From Nitrosomonas oligotropha (lineage in GTDB: Bacteria > Pseudomonadota > Gammaproteobacteria > Burkholderiales > Nitrosomonadaceae): a stretch of DNA of 44,306 nt. Where the stretch lies: contig NZ_FNOE01000023.1 of the NCBI RefSeq assembly GCF_900106555.1, positions 1 through 44,306 of the forward strand, in the 5' to 3' direction. The notes under the pieces are model-generated. The model saw only the letters and a list, made by a program, of their open reading frames with translations, searched no databases and was not told the origin of the DNA. A program made the translations under genes and the position numbers. How positions within the stretch are numbered: the first letter of the stretch is position 1; each line of letters begins with the position of its first letter. Of the stretch, positions 27,101 to 33,612 are shown one piece after another.

Positions 27101-29300
27101 AGTCGCCAAGCTCTGTGCTTAATTGCCTCGGCTGTTCTTTATTAACTGCGAGAACAATATATGAGTCACGAAAAAAGCGCATTATTTCATCATTATTTGT
27201 GGATGGAGTGTTCATCGTACTGGGGCATAAGAGTTTTACTAAAAATCTATGCAGTGCGTTGACTCGAGTGCGAAACTCCTCGACGAGCGTGTCATGTCGT
27301 GTGCTATCAACTTTTTGGAGTAACTCATAAGTTGGGATTCCGTGGTGCATCATCTGCGTGCGGCCAAATGATTCTAGAGCGTCAAACACGATTACATAAC
27401 GTCCTCGCCCAAGCATTTCACCGATCCTGTCGACTGTCTTCTGTAGAATGTCATCAGGTACATCACCTTCTACAGAATCTACGATTGCGATTCGTGATGC
27501 ATCAGGATCATAAGTACGGAAATAATCAAATAGTTCTGAGACGACGCCAGATACAGTATGATGCGATTCAAGATCAATCCATATTGGATGATACTGATAG
27601 CCCAAATATGCCACAAAATCCCCCGCGGCGAGAGTTGTGCAACTTGATGCCAGTTGATTTTGTTCATCCGTAATGTCGTGGATAAATAGTTGTATCGGTT
27701 TTCGTAATTCGCATCGAAGCTCGGTCTGATGAAATTCTACAGAACGTGCCAATTCGCCGGTGTCGGAGCGAATAGGCAGCCCTCCTAGCGCTGTGTAACT
27801 AACGGGAGATGATTGGTAACCTTGAGAGTATGCAAAGTACCAATCCTGAAGAAATGCTCCGGCATCGTCGATTTCGCAAATATATACAGACTGATGACAT
27901 TCATGAAGCATTTGTCTGAGTGTGACACTGATCGTGCCGGGTCCCTTCAGCCACAGAATGCGGCGTAGATTCGGAATGGCACTTGATGTTGCGATTGCCT
28001 GCAACAACTGCATGATTCGGCGCTCCGAGCCAGAGAATCCTAAAACCACAATCAGCGCATTTTCAGGCAAGTATCGAAGTACATCTGCTTGAGCGTCTTG
28101 CTCAAGTGGATTTCTGAGCCCTTCTCCGAGACGGAGTCCATAGGATGATCCGTGCAGTTTTAGAAGAGAGAAACTCCGCCGGACGAGTTCAGCATCAGGA
28201 AGATCAGCATCTCGGTGAATGTCAAATACCTTTGGTACTATGCCGCTGTCCCGAAATGCTTGTTCGAGAAGGTTATCAAAGTTTGTCGTAAGAATTAAGG
28301 GGATGTCGACAGAACTACGCAAAAAAGTGAGATAACGATGTGCTGTTGTGGGAGAACGAGCTTCCCCAAATGATGTAAATAAAGAGTCAACCAAATCGAA
28401 ATCGCCTTCACAAAGGCGGTCTAGGAGCGATTCCCAATCACCGTAGAGCAATTCTGGTTGAGTGTCAGGCGCGTCTTGAATTGCAGCATACCACTTCTTC
28501 CATAGGAGCCATTCTCTCAAGGCTGCTTTCGAGGTTCCTTTTTCGCGAAGCCGAAGGTCTTTCCGGAGTCCCCATTGAACAATCGCACGTAAATGATCTC
28601 TCAAGTCGAGAATAGCTGTCGTCTTGCTTTCTGCTGCAACTACTGGGGTGATGATGAACTTGGTAATTTCATTTTGGGAAGTATTAGTAGGGGGAATGGT
28701 TCGAAAGCGGTAGTAACTAGGAAGGATGTCTCTAGAAAGGAGATCAAGTAGTTCTGGCCTGGAAGATTCAAGCAAAATACGTGATGCAATTTGCCTGCTC
28801 CGATACTGCTCCTGATCACTTATGAGTTGTGCATCGCGAATTAGAAGGCGCTTGAGGCCAATTCCAAGAGTAGCATTGTCATCGCACTCGACAATCAACT
28901 CTATCTTTCCCTTAGCGTGTTTCAGAAGAGCATCAGAATTAACCAGCGAATTCGGTTTAGAATCAGGAATACGATCCAACCATTCCCAAAGATCGGAATC
29001 AAGCTGTCCAATTCTGGGCCATCCGAAGTCGCGAAGGAATCTGCTTGGATGTGCTTGGTACTCTCTGGCAACTTCATTCTTTGGAGTCTCGATACCAGGG
29101 TATCGATGCGAATATACCGCATGCTGAATTGCGAAATCTACCTTCGATAAGTATTCAACAATAGCGCTGATTGAAGGATATCCGGAAGGCAGCGATATTC
29201 CTGCGCCTAGGAATGGTACGATTGGACGAACTCTACATTGCTTTTTGAGCAAATCGATTGCGTCTAGATACTCAATGTTTTGATCTTGCAGGTCAGCCAT
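24195..29300 (-). CDS. Large SIR2-STAND-like protein, probable antiphage NADase with degenerate P-loop
   Basis: A 1701-residue protein on its own on the minus strand. Residues 25 to about 480 form a SIR2-family NAD-binding domain: PFLGAGISLPSGYPS (29-43), LTTNFDNLLEQ (Asn340, Asp342), LLKLHGSS (His383) and VVLGFSGSE (418-426). The Asn...His pair matches the catalytic pair of NAD-degrading defence SIR2 domains such as ThsA. Residues about 530-900 look like a STAND NTPase, with Walker B-like YVIVFDALESFG (635-646). Where GxGKTTLA is expected the sequence reads ASSCTTLA (551-558), so the Walker A lysine is missing. The rest is helical repeat-like, suited to sensing a phage protein. SIR2-STAND architecture is known from Avs5. 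No partner gene lies nearby, and no ribosome site is evident. Confidence 0.82.
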   Translation of the reverse strand: MADLQDQNIEYLDAIDLLKKQCRVRPIVPFLGAGISLPSGYPSISAIVEYLSKVDFAIQHAVYSHRYPGIETPKNEVAREYQAHPSRFLRDFGWPRIGQLDSDLWEWLDRIPDSKPNSLVNSDALLKHAKGKIELIVECDDNATLGIGLKRLLIRDAQLISDQEQYRSRQIASRILLESSRPELLDLLSRDILPSYYRFRTIPPTNTSQNEITKFIITPVVAAESKTTAILDLRDHLRAIVQWGLRKDLRLREKGTSKAALREWLLWKKWYAAIQDAPDTQPELLYGDWESLLDRLCEGDFDLVDSLFTSFGEARSPTTAHRYLTFLRSSVDIPLILTTNFDNLLEQAFRDSGIVPKVFDIHRDADLPDAELVRRSFSLLKLHGSSYGLRLGEGLRNPLEQDAQADVLRYLPENALIVVLGFSGSERRIMQLLQAIATSSAIPNLRRILWLKGPGTISVTLRQMLHECHQSVYICEIDDAGAFLQDWYFAYSQGYQSSPVSYTALGGLPIRSDTGELARSVEFHQTELRCELRKPIQLFIHDITDEQNQLASSCTTLAAGDFVAYLGYQYHPIWIDLESHHTVSGVVSELFDYFRTYDPDASRIAIVDSVEGDVPDDILQKTVDRIGEMLGRGRYVIVFDALESFGRTQMMHHGIPTYELLQKVDSTRHDTLVEEFRTRVNALHRFLVKLLCPSTMNTPSTNNDEIMRFFRDSYIVLAVNKEQPRQLSTELGDCPTLGVMKNIRESLSYLTSNSCLHVHKTLVKAGNPPLALNKVWDVRTATQTAKGLEERVASILLLKQAISRYAKHSEKDSNPIDELKSAALVAVLSVFRRPLSIPVVRSLTERWFLPETESFIASTSIPNPSGTIQDAHNYVDKLLRSLQKNHNIVIHQGGRIRLEKSIHELFYGGLTSDLHVGNVILKWKERYANDACRRARVIIQGALSASLHFAAARTMYVDVFLLTQDVQAFYEYLYHRVAVLRILMVMCAILRLPIIEGRETSHIAVNDEVCVILTRIYNRLNNPSQASSDSSEYPDVLQWFLNSIGLTSVVNPNDEQSACFDLASYVQKLRLHALQTLSLAIGRSERLLRSDASPDTLIGWAHQFNQREESDITGEVFEIAHNAMPGEFGANDCIGAALKELMLPEEALQAMKTIVEFFNRIAGESYFVKMDFLSVLETELRRRNLNIKDLVNTNFPDRAQKLHGLITNIFAELNSQIKNTDTSEVPEKDVRQWLYPARALSHLGWYDLVIVVCKWAENALKVTSATENDSKRRIRVRRILRDFTELEVKARLGKECLPWHGLFKPWPHNGSPELNPIENLAVRYETMLRETSRDTFEDTRHRSSAYVLRARVLYLQGRFRTAHRYLDLAACGSSAANVEHAISHAAIHLARAELLVHSSHLHLTQYDEKFRLDLHVSDLEQSPDGSFCPLEDEINELAKETNKIRRAESEVQRAGSLLDHARHQTIWSLRVHMGAAQITFERLLFDLEKLIRSKVKIEGNTFAKLSGELEQSVLNGLRHLRSALDLLPFITEKWSNIHESLVEHCPSVENERKIYAIWLHLYVISRFYWEVLRIGHQMDISNNDVNAIGYINTQNRAKTVDYVITQVSGKPGPGQGEITWQMWSKSLRFNKFAEQLNLHQLIRNAIDDVYRQTEGESFMTFSAAPLRLAILDICSKISNNQNLNLMWNIRRGKDNPNDPAR

Positions 29301-29440
29301 TTTAAGGGTATATGCAAAAAATACTTTGTTGAGTGTGAAAAATACGTAAAAGCTAGAATGTAGTCAAACTCACTATTGAACGCAACAATTGTTAATCAAC
29401 ACCCAAAATCTACTACTTGTCAACATCGACTCCATACCAG

Positions 29441-29812
29441 TCAAATTTTCAGCGTTCTTTTATTCTTAAGTGCATCTATTAGGGTTAATGTAGCTTTTTC
29501 CCCATCATATGTAATGGCTACATCTTTGCCAGCAATAGGTTTGCCATCAACAGCCTTTAATTGATGCACAATAAAATCCTTTTTGATCTGTTGATAGAAC
29601 ACAGCATTGTCTTTATCAACATGAATAATTTGCCCTTCATACCGATTCTTTTCAACAGGTATTTTAGCTAAATAAATATTGTAGACACCCGGCTTGATAC
29701 CTTCCTCAACCTTCTTGATGGTACCCATTGTTTCCCATTCATTATTATTCTGAGTTTGTAGAATCTTTTGTCCATTCATTACAATCATTCGTAGCTTTGC
29801 GGGTGTCGTCAT
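29441..29812 (-). CDS. kfrB: KfrB-domain protein
   Basis: A 123-residue protein whose central part (NRYEGQIIHVDKDNAVFYQQIKKDFIVHQL) resembles the KfrB domain of IncP plasmids, a small module also found in plasmid primases and nucleoid-associated proteins. It lies 3' of the parB/korB gene on the same strand, separated by about 40 nt. In RK2, kfrB lies near korB and contributes to stable inheritance. Function here is by analogy. The start at 29812 lacks a clear ribosome site; an internal Met at residue 9 is an alternative. Confidence 0.65.
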   Translation of the reverse strand: MTTPAKLRMIVMNGQKILQTQNNNEWETMGTIKKVEEGIKPGVYNIYLAKIPVEKNRYEGQIIHVDKDNAVFYQQIKKDFIVHQLKAVDGKPIAGKDVAITYDGEKATLTLIDALKNKRTLKI

Positions 29813-29851
29813 TTCAAATTAGTTGTAAGTAGGATTACTAGCAAGACTAAA

Positions 29852-30907
29852 TTATCCTGCTTCCTGTTGTCCGGCAATTTCTTCCAGTATTTTCATGAGA
29901 TCGAAAGACTCCGATCTTTCCATACCATGCAAAAAAGCGATCAGTTGTAGTGCACCGCTTCCCTTGGCTGAGAAGCTGCCATCTTGCAGTGCTTTGATGG
30001 TGAATTGAACGATATTTGGACAATTTCTGCCTTGCTCAAAATAATCACTAATCTTGGTTTTTAGTAACTCTTTATTATCGCTAGACAGATCACGCATTAA
30101 ATCCTGTGGCTTGCGCTTGTCTTTCTTAATCAGATTGTAAATAGAGTCTAACAATGAATTCGGGGTGGATTGTTTCTGATCGTTGTTGTTATCTGGGGCC
30201 GTATTCGATTTGCCTTCAGCATTGGATACTCGATCATCCGCAGAATTAGATTGGGGCGTTTTTTTCAGCCTTAAGAATTGACTGAATTGGTATACATCCA
30301 ATCGAGATATTTCTTCTTGCGTACTGAGTGCCAGCCAAGTGATTACTTCCTCTTTATTGGCTTTATAGAGCCTTGTTAAATCATAGAGTGCTGTGACATC
30401 GGTGCAGCGGCCTGACCGGTACACTTCACCTAAAGGATCAGGCAAATCAAGAAGTGAGGCATGCATGGTGATATAAGGATTGGTTTTGCCAATCAGCCTG
30501 GCAATTTCAGACTTGGTTTTGCCGCCTGCAAGTTGTCGCCCAATAAAGTCAGCAATCTCTCTGGAGGTTAAATCATCTCTTTGCAGATTCTCGATTACCT
30601 GATCTGCTTCACTGTAATCGGTGTCAATGAATGCTGGAATCTTTGTTAATCCGGCATTAATGCTGGCACGATAACGTCTTGCGCCATGATTAATAATGTA
30701 GGTTCCCGGTTTATCCGGATTTGGGCGTACCGATATCGGTGATTTTACTCCACGTAATTTAATCGTCTCCGTTAATTCTCGTAACGTTTCCTGATTAAAT
30801 TCCTTCCGGGGTTGATGGATATCTTCGCTGATCAGCGTGATGTCAATTTCTGTTGCACCGATAGGTGCAGCAAGCCCTTTTTTATTTTCCTTTTTTCTTT
30901 CTGTCAT
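29852..30907 (-). CDS. parB: ParB/KorB-family partition and regulatory protein
   Basis: 351 residues from ATG 30907 (MTERKKENKKGLAAPIGATEI). The ParB N-terminal domain is plain: DIHQPRKEFNQETLRELTETIK...GVKSPISVRP, INHGARRYRASI, VIENLQRDDLTSREIADFIGRQL. It is followed by the HTH GKTKSEIARLIGKTNPYITMHASLLDLP. In IncP plasmids KorB both partitions the replicon with IncC and represses trb and other operons. The second half is KorB-like in length, with a polar linker. No ParA/IncC gene is in this window. The frame stays open for 48 more codons upstream (to 31051) and would encode a membrane helix; I treat that as leader. Confidence 0.9.
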   Translation of the reverse strand: MTERKKENKKGLAAPIGATEIDITLISEDIHQPRKEFNQETLRELTETIKLRGVKSPISVRPNPDKPGTYIINHGARRYRASINAGLTKIPAFIDTDYSEADQVIENLQRDDLTSREIADFIGRQLAGGKTKSEIARLIGKTNPYITMHASLLDLPDPLGEVYRSGRCTDVTALYDLTRLYKANKEEVITWLALSTQEEISRLDVYQFSQFLRLKKTPQSNSADDRVSNAEGKSNTAPDNNNDQKQSTPNSLLDSIYNLIKKDKRKPQDLMRDLSSDNKELLKTKISDYFEQGRNCPNIVQFTIKALQDGSFSAKGSGALQLIAFLHGMERSESFDLMKILEEIAGQQEAG

Positions 30908-31436
30908 TTTATCTTGGCCTAACTTGCGCTCGTTATACCAGGCAGAAATATTTATTTGGATTAAATAATTCCACCAATCTATGATTAGAAAGCCAAGAAC
31001 TATGGATGCAATCATTAAAAAATAAAACCGCGCAAAAAGTCGTCTTTGCACTTTCTGTGTTTTTGTTCTTCTTGTTCAGTTTATTATTGAATGCTTAATC
31101 TCTCGTATCAGAAAACCGCAGACGTTTTCAGATTCTCCAGATGTTCCATCAGTTACTCATCCATCCTCTATTCATATTATTCTAAGCTAGCTATTAAAAT
31201 TAAGTATATTGATATAAAAATCAATAATTTGATAAATTTAAAGTTTAAATTTCTATTTTAAGCCTACTATTAATAATTATCTATAGAATATGTATATAAC
31301 GAAACTATTATTTAGCCCTCCATTGAATTAATGAATTTATGTTTTTATTTTGAATTAAAATAGCAGCAATATTACTGCAAAACAATGGTGCTGATTAGTT
31401 AAGCTGCTTAAACCCTAAAAATGGCAGGGCTATTAT
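30908..31436. promoter_or_regulatory. Divergent control region between parB and trbA
   Basis: About 530 very AT-rich bases separating minus-strand parB/kfrB from plus-strand trbA. It must hold both promoters. The half next to parB is an open frame encoding a hydrophobic segment (see parB). Close to trbA lies the 13-bp palindrome listed separately. No RNA gene is seen. Confidence 0.5.
31399..31411. promoter_or_regulatory. KorB-like operator palindrome upstream of trbA
   Basis: TTAAGC-T-GCTTAA is a perfect 13-bp palindrome with a single central base, 26 nt before the trbA start. The IncP KorB operator is TTTAGC(C/G)GCTAAA, also 13 bp with the same centre, so this differs by one base per arm plus the centre. 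Since the element encodes a KorB-like protein next door, this is a good candidate binding site; binding is inferred. Confidence 0.5.
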
Positions 31437-31808
31437 ATGTACAATTTAATCTTAATCACAAATATTTTGCGTATCCTTGATGAAAGGGATATGACCAAAT
31501 CAGAATTGGCAGAGAGGGCGGGAGTTTCCATTTCTTTTTTTACTGATCTGACCAATGATAAAGCCAATCCATCACTCAGAATTATAGAGGCAATCGCAGA
31601 AGCACTTGAGACTCCACTACCAATGCTATTGGATAGTTCGGATATGAGCTCGGCTGATCTTGAAGCATTAACCAATCGAAAGCTAAAGCATTTGCCTAAA
31701 GGCTTCGTCTGGAAAGGGGGCGTTCTGAGTGAATTTGAGGCGTATCAGGTTGAGCAATGGGATAAAAAGAACAGGGCGTTTTTATTAAAAAATAAAAGTA
31801 AGAAATAA
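31437..31808 (+). CDS. trbA: TrbA-family transcriptional regulator
   Basis: A 123-residue XRE-type repressor. The HTH region (DMTKSELAERAGVSISFFTDLTNDKANPSLRIIEAIAEALETPLPMLL) strongly recalls RP4 TrbA (KKALHEKSGISISFLSDLTTGKANPSLKVMEAIADALE). The C-terminal half (LPKGFVWKGGVLSEFEAYQVEQW) also matches that family in pattern. In RP4, TrbA represses the trb and tra promoters and coordinates transfer with replication. It sits directly upstream of trbB in the same direction, as in RP4. AGGG lies about 8 nt before ATG 31437. Confidence 0.88.
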   Translation: MYNLILITNILRILDERDMTKSELAERAGVSISFFTDLTNDKANPSLRIIEAIAEALETPLPMLLDSSDMSSADLEALTNRKLKHLPKGFVWKGGVLSEFEAYQVEQWDKKNRAFLLKNKSKK

Positions 31809-31846
31809 ACAAAGTAATAAAAAGCAGTGAAAAAAGTATTGCGCAA

Positions 31847-31870
31847 AATATAATTACGTTATATTGTAAT
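31847..31870. promoter_or_regulatory. Overlapping inverted repeats and -10-like box before trbB
   Basis: AATATAA-TTACG-TTATATT (31847-31865) is a perfect 7-bp inverted repeat overlapped by ATTAC...GTAAT (31853-31870). TATAAT at 31849-31854 would be a good -10 box, with only a poor -35. Its location 29 nt before trbB suits a trb operon promoter with a TrbA operator laid over it, as TrbA and KorB control trbB in RP4. Inferred. Confidence 0.45.
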
Positions 31871-31898
31871 GTCATGTGTAAGTTGTTGGAGTATTCGC

Positions 31899-32864
31899 AT
31901 GACGCTGCAAGATCAATTACCTCACATCACAACAGTTAAAGATCGCGCTAAGAGCAAGCTGGAGCGCGATGCAAGAGAAATACTGTCTGCATTGCAAGAT
32001 CCTGAGACGCTTGAAATCATGGTCAATGCCGATGGTCGTATCTGGCAGGAGAAGCTGGGTCAAAAGATCCAATATATCGGAAATATCCAGTCTGCCCAGG
32101 TCGAAGCGGTCATCAAAACAGTTGCAGGCTTCCACGGCAAGGAAGTCAATCGATTCAACCCGATGATTGAAGGTGAGTTCCCGCTCGATAATTCGCGCTT
32201 TGCCGGTCAGCTACCCCCCATTGTTTCATCCCCCACATTTGCCATCCGTAAAAAAGCCATCAAGATTTTTACCCTTGAGCAGTATGTAGAAACTGGTGTG
32301 CTATCGTGCAGACACTCTGATGTCATAAAAGATGCCGTACTCCAGCACCGCAACATTTTGGTCATAGGTGGCACCGGATCAGGCAAGACCACTTTGATTA
32401 ACGCTATCATCAATGAAATGGTTCGCAGTGACCCGGATGAGCGCATCTTTATATTAGAAGATACCGGCGAGATTCAATGCGCTGCGCAGAATTTTGTTCA
32501 GTATCACACCACACTCGATGTCGACATGACGCAATTGTTAAAAACAACCTTGCGTATGCGTCCGGATCGCATTCTGCTAGGGGAGGTCAGGGGCCCTGAA
32601 GCGTTAGACCTGCTAGATGCCTGGAACACCGGCCATGAGGGTGGGGCTGCAACTTTGCACGCCAATGATGCGCTATCAGGACTCACCCGTCTGGAATCCC
32701 TGATTTCACGCAATCCTTCAGCGCCGAAAGAAATTATGCCATTGATCGCGGAGGCGGTTGATATGGTCGTGCATATCACGCGCACACCCCACGGTAGGAA
32801 GATTCAGCAGATTATCGAAGTACAAGGTTTTAAAAGAGGAAGTTACCAAATCAAAAAGTTGTAA
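31899..32864 (+). CDS. trbB: TrbB, VirB11-type secretion ATPase
   Basis: A 321-residue hexameric traffic ATPase at the cytoplasmic base of the mating channel. Walker A is VIGGTGSGKTTLI, and the Asp box is FILEDTGEIQC. Walker B is DRILLGEVRGPEALDLLDAWNTGHEGG, and the His box follows as ATLHAN. Length and motifs are complete. The start at 31899 (MTLQDQLPHI) is supported by GGAG upstream. First gene of the trb operon. Confidence 0.96.
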   Translation: MTLQDQLPHITTVKDRAKSKLERDAREILSALQDPETLEIMVNADGRIWQEKLGQKIQYIGNIQSAQVEAVIKTVAGFHGKEVNRFNPMIEGEFPLDNSRFAGQLPPIVSSPTFAIRKKAIKIFTLEQYVETGVLSCRHSDVIKDAVLQHRNILVIGGTGSGKTTLINAIINEMVRSDPDERIFILEDTGEIQCAAQNFVQYHTTLDVDMTQLLKTTLRMRPDRILLGEVRGPEALDLLDAWNTGHEGGAATLHANDALSGLTRLESLISRNPSAPKEIMPLIAEAVDMVVHITRTPHGRKIQQIIEVQGFKRGSYQIKKL

Positions 32865-32885
32865 ATCATCCATAGGAGCCAGTCT

Positions 32886-33281
32886 ATGAAACTGATTCAT
32901 ATCAAGGATATCTCTCCATTCTTTTGTTTCTTCTCAATCGTTTTTTTGTTTGCGCTGTTGTTTTCAACCGATAACGCACAGGCCGCTGTTGGCGCAGGTG
33001 GTGCGCTTCCCTATGAAACCTGGCTGGTTAATCTCAGAAATTCCGTTACCGGCCCGGTTGCTTTTACCCTATCTATCGTCGGCATTGTGGTTGCAGGTGG
33101 TATTCTGATCTTTGGCGGTGAGCTCAATGCCTTTTTCCGTACCTTGATTTTTATCGTGCTGGTTATGGCATTACTCGTGGGGGCCAACAATATCATGACC
33201 AATTTGTTCCAGGGTGCGGTTATTCCGGCTGAAGCACTCCATACAATCTTTGAGTCAGAAGAAACTATCCCTCAAAGTTAG
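32886..33281 (+). CDS. trbC: TrbC conjugative pilin (VirB2 family)
   Basis: A 131-residue prepilin. It has a long signal peptide ending NAQA (about residues 1-33), then two hydrophobic helices (about 55-75 and 83-105), and a C-terminal tail that in RP4 is trimmed before TraF closes the pilin into a ring. The start at 32886 follows AGGAG by 8 nt. It forms the mating pilus. It lies between trbB and trbD, as in RP4. Confidence 0.92.
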   Translation: MKLIHIKDISPFFCFFSIVFLFALLFSTDNAQAAVGAGGALPYETWLVNLRNSVTGPVAFTLSIVGIVVAGGILIFGGELNAFFRTLIFIVLVMALLVGANNIMTNLFQGAVIPAEALHTIFESEETIPQS

Positions 33282-33300
33282 CCAAACAGGAGGCAAACTC

Positions 33301-33612
33301 ATGGCGCTTCGAACCATACCTATCCGTCAATCGGGTAACCGTCCTAACCTGTTTATGGGTGGCGACCGGGAGCTGGTTATGTTTTCTATCCTGATTGCAG
33401 CCACTTCAATTTTTGTGGCTATGGAAATTAAGGCCACACTTTTCGGCATAGCACTGTGGATCTTTGCACTGTTTGCGTTACGACTGATGGCTAAAAATGA
33501 TCCGCAACTGCGCCATGTGTACCTGCGCCAAACGCAATACAAAAAATACTATCCGGCGCGCAGCACTCCTTTTTATGACAATACCCGCCAGCAGGAGAAA
33601 CAGCACTCATGA
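33301..33612 (+). CDS. trbD: TrbD, VirB3-type inner membrane protein
   Basis: A 103-residue protein. One broad hydrophobic region (about residues 27-65) is preceded by the typical RPNLFMGGDRELVMFS segment and followed by a polar tail (KNDPQLRHVYLRQ). A strong GGAGG lies 9 nt before ATG 33301. The stop overlaps the trbE start (ATGA). VirB3-type proteins work with the VirB4-type ATPase, here the next gene. Confidence 0.93.
   Translation: MALRTIPIRQSGNRPNLFMGGDRELVMFSILIAATSIFVAMEIKATLFGIALWIFALFALRLMAKNDPQLRHVYLRQTQYKKYYPARSTPFYDNTRQQEKQHS

Noticed and set aside
27299..27673. 124-codon plus-strand frame inside the SIR2 gene
   Set aside because: Antisense to a 1701-residue gene with clear motifs, no ribosome site and no recognisable domain.
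29660..29675. TTTAGCTAAA within kfrB as a KorB operator
   Set aside because: It lacks the central three bases of the IncP site and lies inside a coding region.
32504..32785. 93-codon minus-strand frame within trbB
   Set aside because: Antisense shadow of a conserved ATPase with all motifs.
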